64,000 nt of DNA from Avoscillospira_A sp052117125 (GTDB lineage Bacteria > Bacillota > Clostridia > Oscillospirales > Oscillospiraceae). The stretch is from NCBI RefSeq assembly GCF_052117125.1, contig NZ_JBQKJT010000003.1, forward strand, positions 180,951 to 244,950, written 5' to 3'. This document shows positions 51,132 to 58,930 of the stretch, one piece after another. The position numbers and the translations under genes were made by a program. The notes beneath the pieces were generated by a model. It searched no databases and had not been told where the DNA came from. It saw only the letters and a list, made by a program, of their open reading frames with translations. How positions within the stretch are numbered: position 1 is the first letter of the stretch; every line of letters starts with the position of its first letter.

Positions 51132-51932
51132 TCAGTTGCGCGGTCGCCTGCCCAGGTTATAAGAGTATCGCTGCGCCGGTTGCTGCTCCCGCAGGAAGTA
51201 GCGGATTCCAACATTATGGCCGAAGCCGTAGGGGTTGACCTCGTCAAAAGAGGTGCAATACTCCGCGCCCGGTGGCGGCGTCAATGTCACGCTGTTGCTG
51301 CTGATCTCATCATAGGTCACCTCGTATTTTTTCAAATTCCGGGATGCGTTCCATGTTCGTTCGCCGGGCTTGGGTCTGCCAAAGTCCCGGGCCTCCTTGG
51401 TCATGTACTTGGCCAGCTCCCGCACATAGCGCAGTTCCAGCGGTTCCACCCGGATCAGGCCACGCCCCCAAAGACTTGCAATCTCTTCACAGTCGCCCGG
51501 CCCCACACCATTGAGTACAACATGATGGTGAAGCCGCGCATCTTCCCATTCTCCATCCTCTTCCAAAAATCCCGCAATACCCTTTTTGTGATAGCCCTCG
51601 GTAACATAGGCATATCGTAACTCCTGACTGCGCTTCTTTCGCACAGTCCGCAGCTTTCGGATAAACTTTTGCATTTCTTTCTGCGCAGCCTCTTTATTTG
51701 CGGGAAGATGCTCGTTGTCGTAGGTGAACGTAATTACCAAGTCTCTTTCCGTAAAATTGGCAGCAATCATAAGTTCCAACTCTTGCCAACTCCTTTTCTC
51801 ATTGTAAAACGCCTGGGCCGGAGAGGTGGACCGTGACCGGGCGGATCGTCGTTTGTATTCCTTTTCCGGAATCTGGCCGATGACCTCAATGTGCAGTTCA
51901 CCGGCCTTAATGTGCTTAATCGCTTTCGCCAT
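51132..51932 (-). CDS. HUH-type rolling-circle replication protein (Rep)
   Basis: 266 residues. Rep motif 1 resembles LVITFTYDNEHLP, the metal-binding HUH motif is ARLHHHVVLNG and motif 3 with the nucleophilic tyrosine fits VRELAKYMTKEARD. RTWNASRNLKKYEV is common in phage and plasmid members. GGAGG lies 6 bases before the ATG at 51932. It would nick one strand and prime rolling-circle synthesis, which is unexpected beside an iteron origin and DnaB in a tailed phage. Confidence 0.8.
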   Translation of the reverse strand: MAKAIKHIKAGELHIEVIGQIPEKEYKRRSARSRSTSPAQAFYNEKRSWQELELMIAANFTERDLVITFTYDNEHLPANKEAAQKEMQKFIRKLRTVRKKRSQELRYAYVTEGYHKKGIAGFLEEDGEWEDARLHHHVVLNGVGPGDCEEIASLWGRGLIRVEPLELRYVRELAKYMTKEARDFGRPKPGERTWNASRNLKKYEVTYDEISSNSVTLTPPPGAEYCTSFDEVNPYGFGHNVGIRYFLREQQPAQRYSYNLGRRPRN

Positions 51933-52263
51933 TTGCCCTCCTTTGCTGGGCAGCTGCCCGGAGCTGCCGGGCGGCGTTGTCATAGTTGGCAGTAAACCAT
52001 CTGCGCCAGGCGTCGCAGCACTGGCCGGTATGGTCACAGCGTGCAATCCAGACGCAGCCCTTACAGGGATAGGGCGGCGGGGCTTTCGCTTTACCGTTGG
52101 TCCGCTCAATCTGATATCGGGTGCGGCCCTGCTTGGAGCGGCTGGCCATGGCCAGAAAGGTGTTGTATGTCATTCCCAAGGCGGCGGCGCATTGCTGCGC
52201 CGTGCCCCGGACCAGCTCCCGGCCAGTCGCCCGGTCGGTAACGATGTATTTTGCAATCTCCAT
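51916..52263 (-). CDS. Phage protein of unknown function with cysteine motif
   Basis: 115 residues. The first half (KYIVTDRATGRELVRGTAQQCAA) looks like a short regulatory domain, followed by CKGCVWIARCDHTGQCCD, five cysteines that may bind zinc. It overlaps the Rep gene by 17 bp, so the two are co-transcribed. No function recognised. Confidence 0.65.
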   Translation of the reverse strand: MEIAKYIVTDRATGRELVRGTAQQCAAALGMTYNTFLAMASRSKQGRTRYQIERTNGKAKAPPPYPCKGCVWIARCDHTGQCCDAWRRWFTANYDNAARQLRAAAQQRRANGESD

Positions 52264-52266
52264 GAC

Positions 52267-52443
52267 CTATTCCTCCTGCAAAACCGCCGTGGTGATCTGG
52301 GCCAGGGTCTCCACTTCCTTCACGGCCTGCCGCAGGACGGCGCAACCGTGGATCTGGCAGTTATGCTCGAAGCCGCAGAAGTCACAGTGGTGCCGGTCTG
52401 GCACCACCATGCGCTTGAGCTGCTTGGTCATTTCCTTGGTCAT
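52267..52443 (-). CDS. Small cysteine-rich phage protein
   Basis: 58 residues from the ATG at 52443 with GGAGG 7 bases upstream. HHCDFCGFEHNCQIHGC is a compact four-cysteine motif, probably zinc-binding, then a helix. It overlaps the next upstream gene by 62 bp and stops 4 bases before the following start. Too short for firm assignment. Confidence 0.55.
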   Translation of the reverse strand: MTKEMTKQLKRMVVPDRHHCDFCGFEHNCQIHGCAVLRQAVKEVETLAQITTAVLQEE

Positions 52444-52597
52444 TGGTGTCCCTCCTCTTTCGCTTAAAAGACAAACACTGCATGGTTTTCATATTCAGGG
52501 AATAGCCGCCGGGGCATTTGCACGTGCCAAAGTCTCCATGGTGTACGCACACGGCACAATCCGATTGGTATTGACGGATGTTTACAATATCGCCCAT
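52382..52597 (-). CDS. Small cysteine-rich phage protein
   Basis: 71 residues from the ATG at 52597 with GGAGG 5 bases upstream. CAVCVHHGDFGTCKC and MQCLSFKRKRR suggest a small zinc-binding protein with a basic stretch. Its tail overlaps the 52267-52443 frame, so one of the two may end differently. Confidence 0.5.
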   Translation of the reverse strand: MGDIVNIRQYQSDCAVCVHHGDFGTCKCPGGYSLNMKTMQCLSFKRKRRDTNDQGNDQAAQAHGGARPAPL

Positions 52598-52598
52598 G

Positions 52599-52937
52599 CT
52601 ATCCTCCACTGTTCATGCCCACAAGCTGGGTCCACTTTTTATCGGCTTCGATTGCCTTTATGAGCAATGCCTGTGCCTGGTTGAATACTCCCGCTGGGAT
52701 ATCCTCGATTGGTGCACCCTCATACTGTTTGAGTAGGTCGACATATTTCATACGGGCATCGTGGGCAATCTCTGCCTGTTCCTGCGCCAACCGCTCACGC
52801 CTCATCAGACGCTCGTTGACCAGATCACGCTTGGCCAGACGGAACAGGTTATCGCCCAGGTTGTAATGACGCATCCGTTCAATCAGGAACAGCAGTTCCT
52901 CCTTGGTGCATTTCTGGAGATTTACGGATTCTGCCAT
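52599..52937 (-). CDS. Helical phage protein of unknown function
   Basis: 112 residues, charged and helical (KEELLFLIERMRHYNLGDNLF, ERLAQEQAEIAHDARMKY). The start at 52937 lies just before the ParB stop. No motif recognised; it may be a partner in the partition operon by position. Confidence 0.6.
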   Translation of the reverse strand: MAESVNLQKCTKEELLFLIERMRHYNLGDNLFRLAKRDLVNERLMRRERLAQEQAEIAHDARMKYVDLLKQYEGAPIEDIPAGVFNQAQALLIKAIEADKKWTQLVGMNSGG

Positions 52938-52938
52938 G

Positions 52939-54213
52939 TCAGCCCACACCGCCTTTCGGGTCATCCGTCCGGCCAAAGAGGTAATCCAGGCTGCACCCCA
53001 GGACATCGGCGGCCTTGACCAGCCGCTCAGCTGTACCGCATCCCATGCCGTAGCAGTATGGCAGCTGTGTACGCACCGTGATATCTTCGCCGTGCTCCAT
53101 CTTGGGATAGTTCTCGTCATCTTCCTTTAAGTGATACAGGTTAACAGCGTTCTGGTACTCCTCTACCGACAGGCCCGCAGCTGCCCTGGCCTCGCCGAAC
53201 CGCTGCCAGATCTGTGTCAGCACCTCAACGTGGGGCCGCTCCCGTTCCTCCTTGGCCTGTCTGTCCTGCTGCTTTTGGAATTTCCGTTGTTCTTTCATGT
53301 CCCGAACTTTTTCGGCCAGCTTGGGGCAGGCACTTTTACAGGTAACCAGATTGGGGCAGTCCTTGCAGCAGCGAGTGCATGGACAATATGCAAAAGTAAA
53401 TGCAGTTGCCGCTATTTTCTGAACTTTTTCGTCGAGGTGCCCACATGGCTTCCCATCGCTGCATTGCAGATTATTTAGATGTTTCAAATCATTCTTAAAT
53501 GCACGGACATTATTTTCATATACATTGGAGATTTTTCGTCCTGTTTTCTGCACAAACTGCATTAGCGCTGACTGGTCATGAGCTGGAATCTGAGCTAGTG
53601 CATACGCTACAGATTCATTGATTGCATCCTTATCATAGGCCACTTTCCACTCCGGGGCCAGTTTCTCCCGGATGACTTTGAGCCGGGCCAGCTTGGACTG
53701 GCTGACCTTGCAAGCCTCGGCGACGTGGTCGCGCATTCGGCCCGGGAACTCCATGCCTTCCTCCTTGAGCTGGTATAGCAGCGCCTCGACCCGCTCTACC
53801 TGCTTACTGAGTTCAGCGGAGGTCAGATGCCGGGTGTCGGCGTTGGCGTAGATCAGCCGCAGTTCCTGGAGGGCGGCGGACCCGGCTTCCTTCTCTCGGA
53901 TGCAGGGAACGTCTTTGTACTGCTCTTTGCCCTCGTCCACCAGCAGCTGCAATGCTGCCCGGCGGCGGTGGCCGGATACGATGATGACCCGCCCCGGCTG
54001 GTCGGGGTTATCTCTCACCCGGATAGGCTGCTGGAGACCCAGCAACTCAATGTTTGCCGCCAACTCGTCCACCCGGCTCAGCTGGTAGAAGTTGTTGGGG
54101 TCCTGGTCGATCAGTGCAATGTCGATGTATTCGATCTGCTCCCGGCCGGTGTCCAGATTGGACACATCCTTGAGCATAGCAGACAGATCAAATCCCATTC
54201 CCATGATGGCCAC
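52939..54213 (-). CDS. parB: ParB-like partition protein with zinc cluster
   Basis: 424 residues. A ParB N-terminal domain (YIDIALIDQDPNNFYQLSR, then IVSGHRRRAALQLLVDEG) with the CTP-binding GHRR motif is followed by a helix-turn-helix (VAEACKVSQSKLARLKVIRE, about 165-185). A dense cysteine stretch (YCPCTRCCKDCPNLVTCKSACP, about 285-305) suggests bound zinc, and the C-terminus ends in an Xre-like helical part. Codons 17-22 (VSNLDT) coincide with one of the seven 17-bp palindromes, the presumed parS. Overlaps parA by 26 bp. Confidence 0.85.
   Translation of the reverse strand: MAIMGMGFDLSAMLKDVSNLDTGREQIEYIDIALIDQDPNNFYQLSRVDELAANIELLGLQQPIRVRDNPDQPGRVIIVSGHRRRAALQLLVDEGKEQYKDVPCIREKEAGSAALQELRLIYANADTRHLTSAELSKQVERVEALLYQLKEEGMEFPGRMRDHVAEACKVSQSKLARLKVIREKLAPEWKVAYDKDAINESVAYALAQIPAHDQSALMQFVQKTGRKISNVYENNVRAFKNDLKHLNNLQCSDGKPCGHLDEKVQKIAATAFTFAYCPCTRCCKDCPNLVTCKSACPKLAEKVRDMKEQRKFQKQQDRQAKEERERPHVEVLTQIWQRFGEARAAAGLSVEEYQNAVNLYHLKEDDENYPKMEHGEDITVRTQLPYCYGMGCGTAERLVKAADVLGCSLDYLFGRTDDPKGGVG
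54149..54165 (-). repeat. 17-bp palindrome, copy 4 (in parB)
   Basis: GTGTCCAATCTGGACAC on the minus strand, encoding VSNLDT at residues 17-22 of ParB; a natural spot for autoregulation of the par operon. Confidence 0.87.
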
Positions 54214-54973
54214 CTCCCATCAATTCCTTTGCAAAGGCCCGGTAGTCTACACCCGCGCCGCTGCGGGGACTAAAGACGCTGAGGGGCTGCTGGGCGAAAC
54301 TCATGCCGTCCACCCGCTTGGACCGGCGGATCTTGGTGGCAAACACCGGCAGGCCGCTGCCTTGCAGCGTGGCCAGGGCCTCGTCAATGGTCTGGTCCTT
54401 GTAGTACATGGTCACCAGACAGCCGGAGACCCGCAGGGCCGGGTTGATCTTCCGCATGTTCTGGACCTGCCGCACCAGATTGGCCATGCCCCGGAGGGAA
54501 AAGGCGTCCAGTTTGATTGGGATTATCACTTCATTGGCCGCCAGCAGCGCCGACGCCGTGGCGGCATTAAAAGCGGGCGGGCAGTCCACCAGCACCGTGT
54601 CGTAATCTTGACCGGTCTCCGTCAGATGGGCCAGTAACTCCGAGATTGCCGTAGCCCGGACTGCCTTGTTCTCCAGTTTGGTCAAATCCAGGTCCATGAG
54701 TTCCATGGAAGCGGCCAGTATGTCCAGCCCCTTGTGCTGGGTTCTCTGAATCTGTCCCACGGCGTAGGCCGGGTCCATGGGGGCCGTCATCAGCTGGGCC
54801 AGATTGCCCCGGTCGGGGTCCACGCCAAAAAACTCCGTGCTGTTGCATTGACTGTCGGCGTCGATCAGCAGCACCCGCTGCTTATGCTCGGCGGCCAGTA
54901 TGTAAGATAAATTGACGGCGGTAACCGTTTTGCCCACGCCGCCCTTTAGATTCAAAATTGCAATCGTCCTCAT
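54188..54973 (-). CDS. parA: ParA/Soj partition ATPase
   Basis: 261 residues of the deviant Walker type: KGGVGKTVTAVNL (about 10-22), VLLIDADSQ (Walker A'), DTVLVDCPPA (Walker B) and the C-terminal FSPRSGAGVDYRAFAKEL. It should form the DNA-bound gradient that moves ParB-loaded molecules. First gene of the pair, ATG after GGAGACAAACACC. Confidence 0.93.
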   Translation of the reverse strand: MRTIAILNLKGGVGKTVTAVNLSYILAAEHKQRVLLIDADSQCNSTEFFGVDPDRGNLAQLMTAPMDPAYAVGQIQRTQHKGLDILAASMELMDLDLTKLENKAVRATAISELLAHLTETGQDYDTVLVDCPPAFNAATASALLAANEVIIPIKLDAFSLRGMANLVRQVQNMRKINPALRVSGCLVTMYYKDQTIDEALATLQGSGLPVFATKIRRSKRVDGMSFAQQPLSVFSPRSGAGVDYRAFAKELMGGGHHGNGI

Positions 54974-54987
54974 GGTGTTTGTCTCCT

Positions 54988-55593
54988 TTATTCGTTATTC
55001 TGTTTTAATGCAGCCTCGGCAGCTTCTCGGGTGAGGAAGACGGCTTTTCCAAAGCTGTTTGTGCTGTACCCATATTCTTTTTTCCCATCACTAATATCCA
55101 TCCGTATAATTGCTTCGAGATAAACAATTTCGTCATCATGCAAAATAAATTTTTTGACGCGCCCTTCGATCGGAGGATTATATTGCTTCCCGTATGCCAT
55201 AGTCACCCAAACTATTGCATCGACATTACACGGCAGCACCACACACCGCCCGGCCCGGTCTGCCTCCACCAACTCCCGCAGGCGGCCCAAGTCACCAAGA
55301 TCCTTGTATCGGTTTAGTTCATGCAGCGCACAAGCCACCTTTCCCATGTCTGCTGCACTCAAAATGTCCTCCGGTTCCATCCCAGTATCTTTGTAGGCCG
55401 CCAGGCGGTCAAGCGCCGCCTCCAACCGCTCCAGCAGCCACTTCACGCAGCGCATAAGGTCGGCCTTATTGACGGCGTTGATGGTGGCCATTTCCGTAAT
55501 CTTCTTGATTGCCTCAAACTTCTCCGCCATATCTGCGGTCGGGTCCGGGGAATTGAGGCTTTTGAGCGTAATTATGGCTTGTCCGTATGTCAT
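54988..55593 (-). CDS. Phage protein of unknown function
   Basis: 201 residues from the ATG at 55593 (AGGAGGAAGACATC before it). A helical first half (EAIKKITEMATINAVNKADL) is followed by a region like small phage proteins that end in TREAAEAALK. Located between a zinc protein and parA. No function recognised. Confidence 0.6.
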   Translation of the reverse strand: MTYGQAIITLKSLNSPDPTADMAEKFEAIKKITEMATINAVNKADLMRCVKWLLERLEAALDRLAAYKDTGMEPEDILSAADMGKVACALHELNRYKDLGDLGRLRELVEADRAGRCVVLPCNVDAIVWVTMAYGKQYNPPIEGRVKKFILHDDEIVYLEAIIRMDISDGKKEYGYSTNSFGKAVFLTREAAEAALKQNNE

Positions 55594-55606
55594 GATGTCT
55601 TCCTCC

Positions 55607-56107
55607 TCATTCAAACCAGGACAATATGGACGAAAGACTGTCTATAGCACTGGAAAGTCGCTCCTTTGCTTTACCTGCCAATAACTCTGCTGCCTCTGCG
55701 CGGTCCAGAAGATCATGGATTGCGCTGTCCTTTTCCGCCAATGTCAAGTTCGCAGCAACTTGCGGCGCACAGGCTTTTGTCAGTGCCATGGTGTTGCAAT
55801 CCTCACAGACAATCAGATACAGCCGCTCTTCGCAATAGTAGGCCATCAAGGGGCCTCCGCACCGGCGGCACTTTCTGTCTACCTGTAACCCAACACCTTT
55901 CGGCAATTCATAGAACTTGTGGCACAGCCTATCCAAATCGGTTGCGCCTTTTTCGCTTTTGCTCATATCGTCCTCCTGAATAAACACCCGCAGCGCCGCC
56001 AGCTGCCGCGCTGCTTCCAGATGCCCGGCACGGATGGGGCCGCTGCACAGCTGGGCCAGGGCCAAATGGCGCTGAATCTCATGCTCCAACTGCTGCAAAC
56101 CCTCCAT
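55607..56107 (-). CDS. Phage protein with zinc-ribbon-like motif
   Basis: 166 residues. The N-terminal 45 residues are helical; CRRCGGPLMAYYCEERLYLIVCEDC gives a treble-clef or ribbon of three or four cysteines; the rest is helical. The start at 56107 has GGAGG upstream; an internal start at 55966 also has AGGAGG, so the frame may hold two products. Function unknown. Confidence 0.55.
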   Translation of the reverse strand: MEGLQQLEHEIQRHLALAQLCSGPIRAGHLEAARQLAALRVFIQEDDMSKSEKGATDLDRLCHKFYELPKGVGLQVDRKCRRCGGPLMAYYCEERLYLIVCEDCNTMALTKACAPQVAANLTLAEKDSAIHDLLDRAEAAELLAGKAKERLSSAIDSLSSILSWFE

Positions 56108-56133
56108 GTGGGCACCTCCTACTTCCCATGTCT

Positions 56134-57498
56134 CTACATCCACCATGCCGGTAGATCTTTATCCTCACCGGTTTCCGGGACAAAGGTCTGCTGCTGATAC
56201 TGGCCCGCCTGGCGATTCCCCTGCTGGCCCTTTTTGTCTTCATCGGCGATTTTGGGCTTGGCCAGGGTAAACCGCTGAATGGTGCCGTCAAAGTCCAGCT
56301 CCACCTCGCCCTTACGGCCCTCCTTGTTTTTGCCGATCTTGCAGATCCGGCTGCCCGTGTAATCGTCGGGGTCGGACAGATACAGCAGCATGGCCACGTC
56401 CAGGTCCTGCTCAATCTGGCCGGATTCCCGGAAGCTGTGCATATCCGGCCTGAGCGGTTTCCCGTCTTTCTTCTCAGGGCGGGACAGCTGAGACAGAGCC
56501 ACCACCAGGATACCGTGGGTCTGAGCCGCCTGGTGCAGCGTCAGGGATGTATTTGTCACGATATCGAATCTGGCGTGTGTTTTTCCATCATGGCTGCCGA
56601 TCAGCTGGATGTAGTCCACGAAAATCACTTGGTGCCGCCGGGACAGCGCCGTGGAAACGATATCCATTGCCGACATGGACGAAGCCGGGATATGCTCAAA
56701 TTTTCCCTGGGCGAAGATGGAGGAAGCGTCGCCAATCCTGGCCCATTGCTCTTCGGTAAAGCGCCGCTGCTTGATATCGCCCAGGGGCGTCCCGGACAGT
56801 TGGGCCACCAGACGGTCGGCGGCCTTTGCGGCGTTGGTTTCCAGGCTGTAGAATCCCACCCGGTATTTTTTCGACAGCCGCGCCGCCCACTGGAGGGCGA
56901 AAGCCGTTTTGCCGGTGGACGGGGCTGCGCCAATGCCCACCATGTCGCCCAGCTCCAGGTATGTCTTCTCATCGATGGGGCCGAAGCCGGTCCGGATGTA
57001 TTCGGGCTTGCGCTCGTCGTGCATCCGGCGGTAGAAGTCCAGCATCAGCGCCTGGGCGTCCATAATCTTGAGCCCGGACCGGTCCACCAGCAGGCCGTTG
57101 GCCTGGGCTACCAGCTTCCCGGCCTCGTCCAGAGACGAAGCCGACGTCAGGGCCAAGCCGATCTCCTGCAATCGTGCCACCCGGGACAGTTCCCGGAGGA
57201 CCTTGCAATACTCCAGAACATTGGCCGCCGTGGGCGTCAGGTCCATGCACTGACGGATGCAGCTGCGGAGTTGGTCACCACCCTGCATAGCATCCAGCAC
57301 GATCACCGGGTCAACGGGGCGGCCACTGGTGAATAAGAGCCGCATGGTGTCGAAAATGGAGCGATAGACCCCACTGGGGAAATCGTCCAGACTGACGTTG
57401 GCCAGCACATCACCAATGCACCGGTCATCAATCAGCATGGAGCCGATGATTGACACCTGGGCGTCCTGCAATCTGGCTTCTAACTGCTTGTCCAGCAT
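56134..57498 (-). CDS. dnaB: Replicative DNA helicase, DnaB family
   Basis: 454 residues. Short N-terminal domain, then the RecA-like core with Walker A GAAPSTGKTAFALQWA (about 205), the Walker B HQVIFVDYIQLIGS and the DnaB-type block ESGQIEQDLDVAMLLY. It overlaps the initiator gene by one base and would be loaded at the iteron origin inside that gene. Confidence 0.93.
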   Translation of the reverse strand: MLDKQLEARLQDAQVSIIGSMLIDDRCIGDVLANVSLDDFPSGVYRSIFDTMRLLFTSGRPVDPVIVLDAMQGGDQLRSCIRQCMDLTPTAANVLEYCKVLRELSRVARLQEIGLALTSASSLDEAGKLVAQANGLLVDRSGLKIMDAQALMLDFYRRMHDERKPEYIRTGFGPIDEKTYLELGDMVGIGAAPSTGKTAFALQWAARLSKKYRVGFYSLETNAAKAADRLVAQLSGTPLGDIKQRRFTEEQWARIGDASSIFAQGKFEHIPASSMSAMDIVSTALSRRHQVIFVDYIQLIGSHDGKTHARFDIVTNTSLTLHQAAQTHGILVVALSQLSRPEKKDGKPLRPDMHSFRESGQIEQDLDVAMLLYLSDPDDYTGSRICKIGKNKEGRKGEVELDFDGTIQRFTLAKPKIADEDKKGQQGNRQAGQYQQQTFVPETGEDKDLPAWWM

Positions 57499-58313
57499 TA
57501 CAGCACCTCCTTGTCCTCAGCCCAGCCACCGGACGGTTGTGCCGTCCGACCAGATAGCTGATATTCCTCGGGAGGGTCATTCCACCGCTGCTGATTGATC
57601 CAGCTGGCTGCATGGGGAATAAACTGGAGTTCTTTGCCTACGGCGTTCCAGTAGGCTACCTGCTTTGCTAACGCTCGGCCCATGGTGCCGATTAGTTCGT
57701 CATCCGGCTTGAGCTTGTCCCATGCTGCCACAGCACGGTCCCGCTTGACATGGCGGGGGTAGTAGTCCCAAAAGCCCTGGAAGCGTTCCGGCTTGTGTTT
57801 CGGCAGCTGGGCCGGTTTGGGTTTGTCCTTTTCCGGCGTGTCCAAATTGGTCACATCCTCGGATTGGCCTATATAGTCTTTATTAAGTCTTTTATTTATT
57901 AAGTCTTTATTATATTGTGTCGGATTTTCCGTCAACGGCTCACCCGCTGACGGTTCACCCGTCGACGGCTCAACCGTCGACGGAAAACCCGGCAACGGTT
58001 GGACATCTGGACACCGGCTGACCTCATGGAGGATATAGACGTTGCCGCCAAAGCGGCCACACTCCCCGTGGCTCTGCTCCCGTTCCAGATAACCTGCCTT
58101 TTCCAGCTCCCTGAGAGCGCTGCGAATAGCGTCACGACCCACGCCGCATACCACGGACAGGCCGGACACGGAATACTCCCAAGCTTCGGAAAAAGAACAC
58201 ATCATGGCAAAGATACCCTTGGTCTTAGGGTTGAGCCGACTGTCCCGGAGCATACCGTTGGGCAACACAGTAAAACCTCCTTGGCGATCAAGCCGGATTT
58301 TGGTTTCTGCCAT
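57498..58313 (-). CDS. Phage replication initiator (helix-turn-helix, DnaD-like tail)
   Basis: 271 residues from the ATG at 58313. The first 100 residues form a winged helix (LNPKTKGIFAMMCSFSEAWEY, VCGVGRDAIRSALRELEKAGYL). The centre has five-residue repeats PSTVE, PSTGE, PSAGE, PLTEN encoded by DNA iterons, then an A+T-rich stretch. The C-terminus (FQGFWDYYPRHVKRDRAVAAWDKL and HAASWINQQRWND) matches phage initiators that load helicase. A palindrome copy encodes VTNLDT near residue 155. Confidence 0.86.
   Translation of the reverse strand: MAETKIRLDRQGGFTVLPNGMLRDSRLNPKTKGIFAMMCSFSEAWEYSVSGLSVVCGVGRDAIRSALRELEKAGYLEREQSHGECGRFGGNVYILHEVSRCPDVQPLPGFPSTVEPSTGEPSAGEPLTENPTQYNKDLINKRLNKDYIGQSEDVTNLDTPEKDKPKPAQLPKHKPERFQGFWDYYPRHVKRDRAVAAWDKLKPDDELIGTMGRALAKQVAYWNAVGKELQFIPHAASWINQQRWNDPPEEYQLSGRTAQPSGGWAEDKEVL
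57838..57854 (-). repeat. 17-bp palindrome, copy 5 (in initiator gene, one mismatch)
   Basis: GTGACCAATTTGGACAC on the minus strand, one change from the consensus, encoding VTNLDT. It lies 14 bp from the A+T-rich part of the candidate origin. Confidence 0.8.
57868..58003. other. Candidate phage replication origin: A+T-rich element plus five iterons
   Basis: Five tandem 15-bp units run from 57929 to 58003 (consensus CCGTCGACGGYTCAC, third and fourth units starting CCGTCGACGG). Next to them, 57868-57925 is a long A+T-rich stretch with the repeated TTATTAAGTCTTT, a likely unwinding element. The whole lies inside the initiator gene, as the lambda origin lies inside O. Confidence 0.78.
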
Positions 58314-58440
58314 TGACCAGCACCCCCTTGTCAAATTGGGCAAGGCATGGTATAATACTCATGTCCTTATGGTGGTTTTCCACCTTTGCCCCTTGACGGT
58401 GCGCCCGCACCGCCAGGGGGATTTTTTTATACCCTCGCAT
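58288..58440 (-). CDS. Possible 50-residue early protein
   Basis: Starts MRGYKKIPLAVRAHRQGAK with AAGGAGG 8 bases upstream and overlaps the start of the initiator gene by 26 bp. A basic short peptide with no recognised motif. It is the message to which the predicted antisense RNA would bind, so it may be a leader peptide rather than a functional protein. Confidence 0.35.
   Translation of the reverse strand: MRGYKKIPLAVRAHRQGAKVENHHKDMSIIPCLAQFDKGVLVNGRNQNPA
58328..58356 (+). promoter_or_regulatory. Rightward promoter inside the early region
   Basis: -35 TTGTCA (58328-58333) and -10 TATAAT (58351-58356) with a 17-bp spacer, against the direction of all early genes. The only element downstream is the terminator at 58389-58428. 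Confidence 0.72.
58363..58428 (+). ncRNA. Predicted short antisense RNA, OOP-like
   Basis: From the expected start near 58363 the transcript would be about 66 bases. It contains a small hairpin (GGTGG-TTTT-CCACC, 58371-58384) and ends in a strong intrinsic terminator: arms 58389-58402 and 58407-58420 pair at 13 of 14 positions and are followed by seven T residues. It is complementary to the message just before the replication initiator. Lambda OOP occupies the same place next to O. Confidence 0.6.
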
Positions 58441-58646
58441 GGGGTCAACCTCCTTTGTGTGCGCTGCTGCCCTCCCGCGAACGGTCGAGAGCCGCCCAAT
58501 GGTGGTATCGCGCCCGCTGCGCGACCTGCCAAAGCCACGGTCTCGACCGCCCGCCCCTTTCGGGGCATGACAAGAGAAAATAGAGAAAAGAGGGGTAACG
58601 CCGGGCGTCGTTCCCGACCGCCCGCGGGAAGGCAGCGCGTATAATC
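58441..58646. other. Structured G+C-rich leader region without a clear gene
   Basis: Two hundred bases between the early regulator and the initiator. It holds a 9-bp inverted repeat (58482-58490 with 58541-58549) and a hairpin GCCCC-TTTC-GGGGC at 58554-58567. A leftward 69-codon frame crosses it but has no supporting motif. Possible attenuation or antitermination site. Confidence 0.4.
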
Positions 58647-58916
58647 TTAGAATCCGCCCAGTCGGAGCCATTCCTCCTTGGTCATCTTGACCGCGTGGGC
58701 AACAGCGCGAATCCGGCCAAACTGGGCCTTGCTGACAAACTCCTCTTGGGTCAGTTTCCATAGCGTGGAGCGATCCATGCCGACCGCGTCAGCAACGTTG
58801 GTGTACGTTTGATTTGTCCGGGCCCGGACGGTCTTTACCGCCCAGGTAAACGCCTCATTCTGCCGAAGTTCGGCGGCCTCGGCTCTGGCCTGGGCCGTCA
58901 AATATACCTTGGGCAT
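58647..58916 (-). CDS. Phage early DNA-binding protein
   Basis: 89 residues from the ATG at 58916 with AAAGGAGG upstream. RTNQTYTNVADAVGMDRSTLWKLTQEEF is a helix-turn-helix. By position after the Cro-like genes and before the initiator it could be a CII-like activator, but sequence gives only DNA binding. Confidence 0.75.
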   Translation of the reverse strand: MPKVYLTAQARAEAAELRQNEAFTWAVKTVRARTNQTYTNVADAVGMDRSTLWKLTQEEFVSKAQFGRIRAVAHAVKMTKEEWLRLGGF

Positions 58917-58930
58917 AGTGTCCTCCTTTC

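Noticed and set aside
57929..58003. Regular 15-bp repeats as a possible CRISPR array
   Set aside because: Units are contiguous without spacers, lie in a coding gene and fit an iteron origin; no cas gene is near.
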